In this document: positions 61,818 to 64,000 of the stretch, piece by piece
Layout: each line of letters begins with the position of its first letter
Numbering within the stretch: the stretch's first letter is position 1
DNA from: Acidobacteriota bacterium
GTDB taxonomy: Bacteria; Acidobacteriota; Terriglobia; Terriglobales; Acidobacteriaceae
Direction of reading: 5' to 3'
Assembly (NCBI GenBank): GCA_021803035.1
Contig: JAJZME010000006.1
Span: 1 to 64,000, forward strand
Length of the DNA stretch: 64,000 nucleotides
Program-made: the position numbers and the translations under genes
The notes under the pieces: generated by a model
The model's database searches: none
Seen by the model: the letters and a program-made list of their open reading frames with translations, nothing else
What the model was told of the DNA's origin: nothing

Positions 61818-64000
61818 TTACTGCAGCAGCGTCCCCTGTTCGTCGTGGTTGTTGCCGTTCAGCTCTTCGGGCGGAATGATGACCGCGGCGGCTATCTTGT
61901 CGCCGTCTTCGAGACTGAGCAGGCGCACGCCCTGCGTGGCGCGGCCAGCGGCGCGGACCTGCTTCGTATCGATGCGGATGATCTTGCCGAACTGGCTGAT
62001 GACCATCAGCTCCGATGTGTCGTCGACCAGTTGAATGCTGTTCACGCGGCCAATGCGCTCGGTGACGGCCATATTCTTGACGCCTTTGCCGCCGCGCGTC
62101 TGCAGACGGTATTGCTCAACGTCGGTGCGCTTGCCGAAGCCGTTTTCGGTGACGGAAAGTATGCGATAGGCGCCCGCCTCGTGCTCCTTTGGCGTGACAG
62201 CGACGCCGACCACATAGTCGTTTTTCGCAAGCGAAATGCCGCGTACGCCGGCAGCCGGCCGGCCCATCGAGCGCACATCACCTTCATCAAAGCGGATGCC
62301 CATGCCCAGGTGCGTGGCGAGGAAGATCAGCTGTGAGCCGTCGGTGATGCGCGCCGCCACCAGCTCGTCTTCCTTGCCGATATTGATGGCGATGATGCCA
62401 CGCGACATGACGTTGGAGAAGTCCTTGAGCGGTGTCTTCTTCACCGTGCCCTGCTGCGTGGCGAAGAAAATGAATTTGCCCTCTTCTTCCAGGTCGCGCA
62501 CGGGCAGAATGGCGCGAACATTTTCGCCCGATTGTAACGCCAGCAGACTCTGGATGGACTTGCCCTTGCCCGCGGCGCCCACATCGGGAATCTCGTAGAT
62601 CTTGAACCAGTAAACGCGGCCGGTGTTGGTAAAGCAGAGCAGGTAGGCGTGCGTTGAGTCCACGATGAGCTGCGAGACAAAGTCCTCTTCGCGCGTCTTC
62701 ATGCCCATGCGTCCCGAGCCGCCGCGGCGCTGCTGGCGATAAATCGAGATGGGCGTGCGCTTCAGGTAGCCCTGGTGGCTGACCGTCACGGCCACCTGCT
62801 CGTCGGCGATCAGGTCTTCAAGCTGCAACTCGGCGCTTTCGTCCACGATCTCGGTGCGGCGCTCGTCGCCGTACTTGTCACGAACCTCTTCAAGCTCCTT
62901 GACAATGACCGAGCGCAGCTTTTTTTCGCTGGCCAGGATCGACTCATACTCGGCGATATTCTCGCGCACCTGTTTCAGTTCGTTGAGCAGTTCATCGATC
63001 GAGAGCTGGGTGAGCCGGTAGAGTTGCAGTTCCAGGATGGCGTCGATCTGGCGCAGCGTGAGGCCGCGTTCCTCGTGCGGCAGGCGTTCGCGGTCCAGAT
63101 TGATGATGATTTCGCTGCCCTTGCCCCAGGCGTACAGGTTCTCGCGCGCTTCGGCCCGCGAACTCGATGCCCGGATGATGCGGATAACGGTGTCGAGGTT
63201 ATCGAGCGCAACCTTGAGGCCTTCGAGGATGTGCTCGCGCTCCCGGGCCTTGCGCAGCAGGAAGACGGTGCGCCGCTGCACCACGTCGATGCGGTGATCG
63301 ATGAAGACGTGGATGGCGTCGTCCAGCCCCAATTCCCGCGGCTGGCCGTTGACCACCGCGAGAAAGATCATGGAGAAGCTCTCCTGCATCTGCGTGTGCT
63401 TGTAGAGCTGGTTGAGCACGATTTCAGGCTGCGCGCCGCGCTTGAGCTCGATCACAATGCGCATGCCGTCGCGATCGCTTTCGTCGCGCACGTCGCCGAT
63501 GTCGTCGATGACCTTCTCATTCGTCAGGTCGGCAATGCGCTCGATGAGCTTGGCCTTATTCACCTGATAGGGAATCTCAGTGACGACCAGAGCCTGCTTT
63601 TCCTTGGTCAGGTTCTCCGTAGCCACTCGCGCGCGCATCATGAACCGGCCGCGGCCAGTTTTGTACGCCTGCGCAATGCCGCCTTTGCCGTAGAGGAATC
63701 CGCCGGTAGGGAAATCAGGACCCTGTACATGCTTTAGCACTTCGGCCAGGCCGGCGGTAGGATTCTTCACCAGAGCAATGGCCGCGTTTGCCACTTCTGT
63801 CAGGTTGTGGGGCGGGATGTTGGTCGCCATGCCGACGGCGATGCCATTGGATCCATTGACGATAAGCGTGGGAATGCGCGTGGGCAGAACCACCGGCTCG
63901 GTGGTGGTCTCATCGAAATTGGGCGCCATGTCGACGGTTTCCATTTCGATGTCGGCCATCATCTCTTCGGCAATGCGCTCCAGCCGGCATTCCGTATAGC
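61818..64000 (-). CDS. gyrA: DNA gyrase subunit A, 3' part (partial, runs off the right edge)
   Basis: Read leftward from the window edge, about 727 residues of GyrA are visible: NFDETTTEPVVLPTRIPTLI, NGSNGIAVGMATNIPPHNL, QAYKTGRGRFMMRAR, LDAILELQLYRLTQL, then the C-terminal beta-pinwheel with its GyrA box (QRRGGSGRMGMKTREEDFV; canonical QRRGGKG) and tail DEQGTLLQ. The catalytic tyrosine and the quinolone region lie beyond the edge. The GyrA box supports gyrase over topoisomerase IV. It introduces negative supercoils. The gene converges on the methyltransferase gene at 61196 with 28 bp between stops. Confidence 0.96.
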   Translation of the reverse strand, partial: YTECRLERIAEEMMADIEMETVDMAPNFDETTTEPVVLPTRIPTLIVNGSNGIAVGMATNIPPHNLTEVANAAIALVKNPTAGLAEVLKHVQGPDFPTGGFLYGKGGIAQAYKTGRGRFMMRARVATENLTKEKQALVVTEIPYQVNKAKLIERIADLTNEKVIDDIGDVRDESDRDGMRIVIELKRGAQPEIVLNQLYKHTQMQESFSMIFLAVVNGQPRELGLDDAIHVFIDHRIDVVQRRTVFLLRKAREREHILEGLKVALDNLDTVIRIIRASSSRAEARENLYAWGKGSEIIINLDRERLPHEERGLTLRQIDAILELQLYRLTQLSIDELLNELKQVRENIAEYESILASEKKLRSVIVKELEEVRDKYGDERRTEIVDESAELQLEDLIADEQVAVTVSHQGYLKRTPISIYRQQRRGGSGRMGMKTREEDFVSQLIVDSTHAYLLCFTNTGRVYWFKIYEIPDVGAAGKGKSIQSLLALQSGENVRAILPVRDLEEEGKFIFFATQQGTVKKTPLKDFSNVMSRGIIAINIGKEDELVAARITDGSQLIFLATHLGMGIRFDEGDVRSMGRPAAGVRGISLAKNDYVVGVAVTPKEHEAGAYRILSVTENGFGKRTDVEQYRLQTRGGKGVKNMAVTERIGRVNSIQLVDDTSELMVISQFGKIIRIDTKQVRAAGRATQGVRLLSLEDGDKIAAAVIIPPEELNGNNHDEQGTLLQ

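Overview
The window looks like a chromosomal segment of a GC-rich soil bacterium of the phylum Acidobacteriota (Terriglobia-like). Three things point there: secreted plant-polysaccharide hydrolases interleaved with housekeeping genes, a SufBCDSU-SufT iron-sulfur operon, and short palindromic intergenic repeats. The assignment is an inference from gene content and protein style; no 16S rRNA, tRNA or plasmid/phage marker is present. I see no CRISPR array, prophage or intact insertion sequence.

Layout. 1-1.3 kb: a truncated mannonate dehydratase remnant beside tandem 30-bp repeats, and an SDR sugar dehydrogenase. 1.7-7.5 kb: a corrinoid methyltransferase operon (corrinoid protein, MtaB-type methanol methyltransferase, DUF1638, 2Fe-2S reductive activase, UroD-type methyltransferase). 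7.6-18.4 kb: a sugar locus (GH78 rhamnosidase, AraC regulator, aldose 1-epimerase, a one-chain desaturase/Rieske/NqrF-type oxygenase, TIM-barrel isomerase, MFS sugar porter, SSS symporter). 18.6-23.7 kb: ylxP, rbfA, nrnA, an ArnT-like glycosyltransferase and a GNAT protein. 23.6-28.5 kb: two small membrane proteins, cydB-cydA and divergent hemY. 28.8-35.2 kb: cytochrome c, an outer-membrane-like protein, a gap ending in a palindromic repeat element, a YpdA-like reductase, a histidine kinase and a secreted hypothetical. 35.3-43.0 kb: thiolase, rpsT, metF, ahcY, an ArsR-methyltransferase regulator, a GT87 protein and Ada. 43.1-49.0 kb: the suf operon (sufB-C-D-S-U-T on the minus strand). 49.6-57.9 kb: GH28, a ferredoxin/O-methyltransferase fusion, SDR, citrate synthase and GH3. 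58.2-64 kb: a decayed GH78 copy, two SAM methyltransferases around an acyltransferase remnant, and the 3' part of gyrA.

How it fits together. GH78, GH28 and GH3 enzymes suggest pectin and hemicellulose breakdown. These polymers carry methyl esters and O-methyl sugars, and the window holds two unrelated modules that could take off or use such one-carbon groups. One is the corrinoid MtaB system, which takes methanol. The other is a fused three-module oxygenase whose desaturase part resembles MocD of rhizopine O-demethylation and which sits among sugar transport genes. The fused oxygenase and its locus are the best candidate for an undescribed system. Cytochrome bd, oxygen-dependent HemY and a CRP/FNR-type site between them suggest an aerobe that copes with low oxygen. 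Regulation visible in the DNA includes an IscR-type operator before sufB, an ArsR-type palindrome between ahcY and its SahR-like neighbour, and several terminator hairpins.
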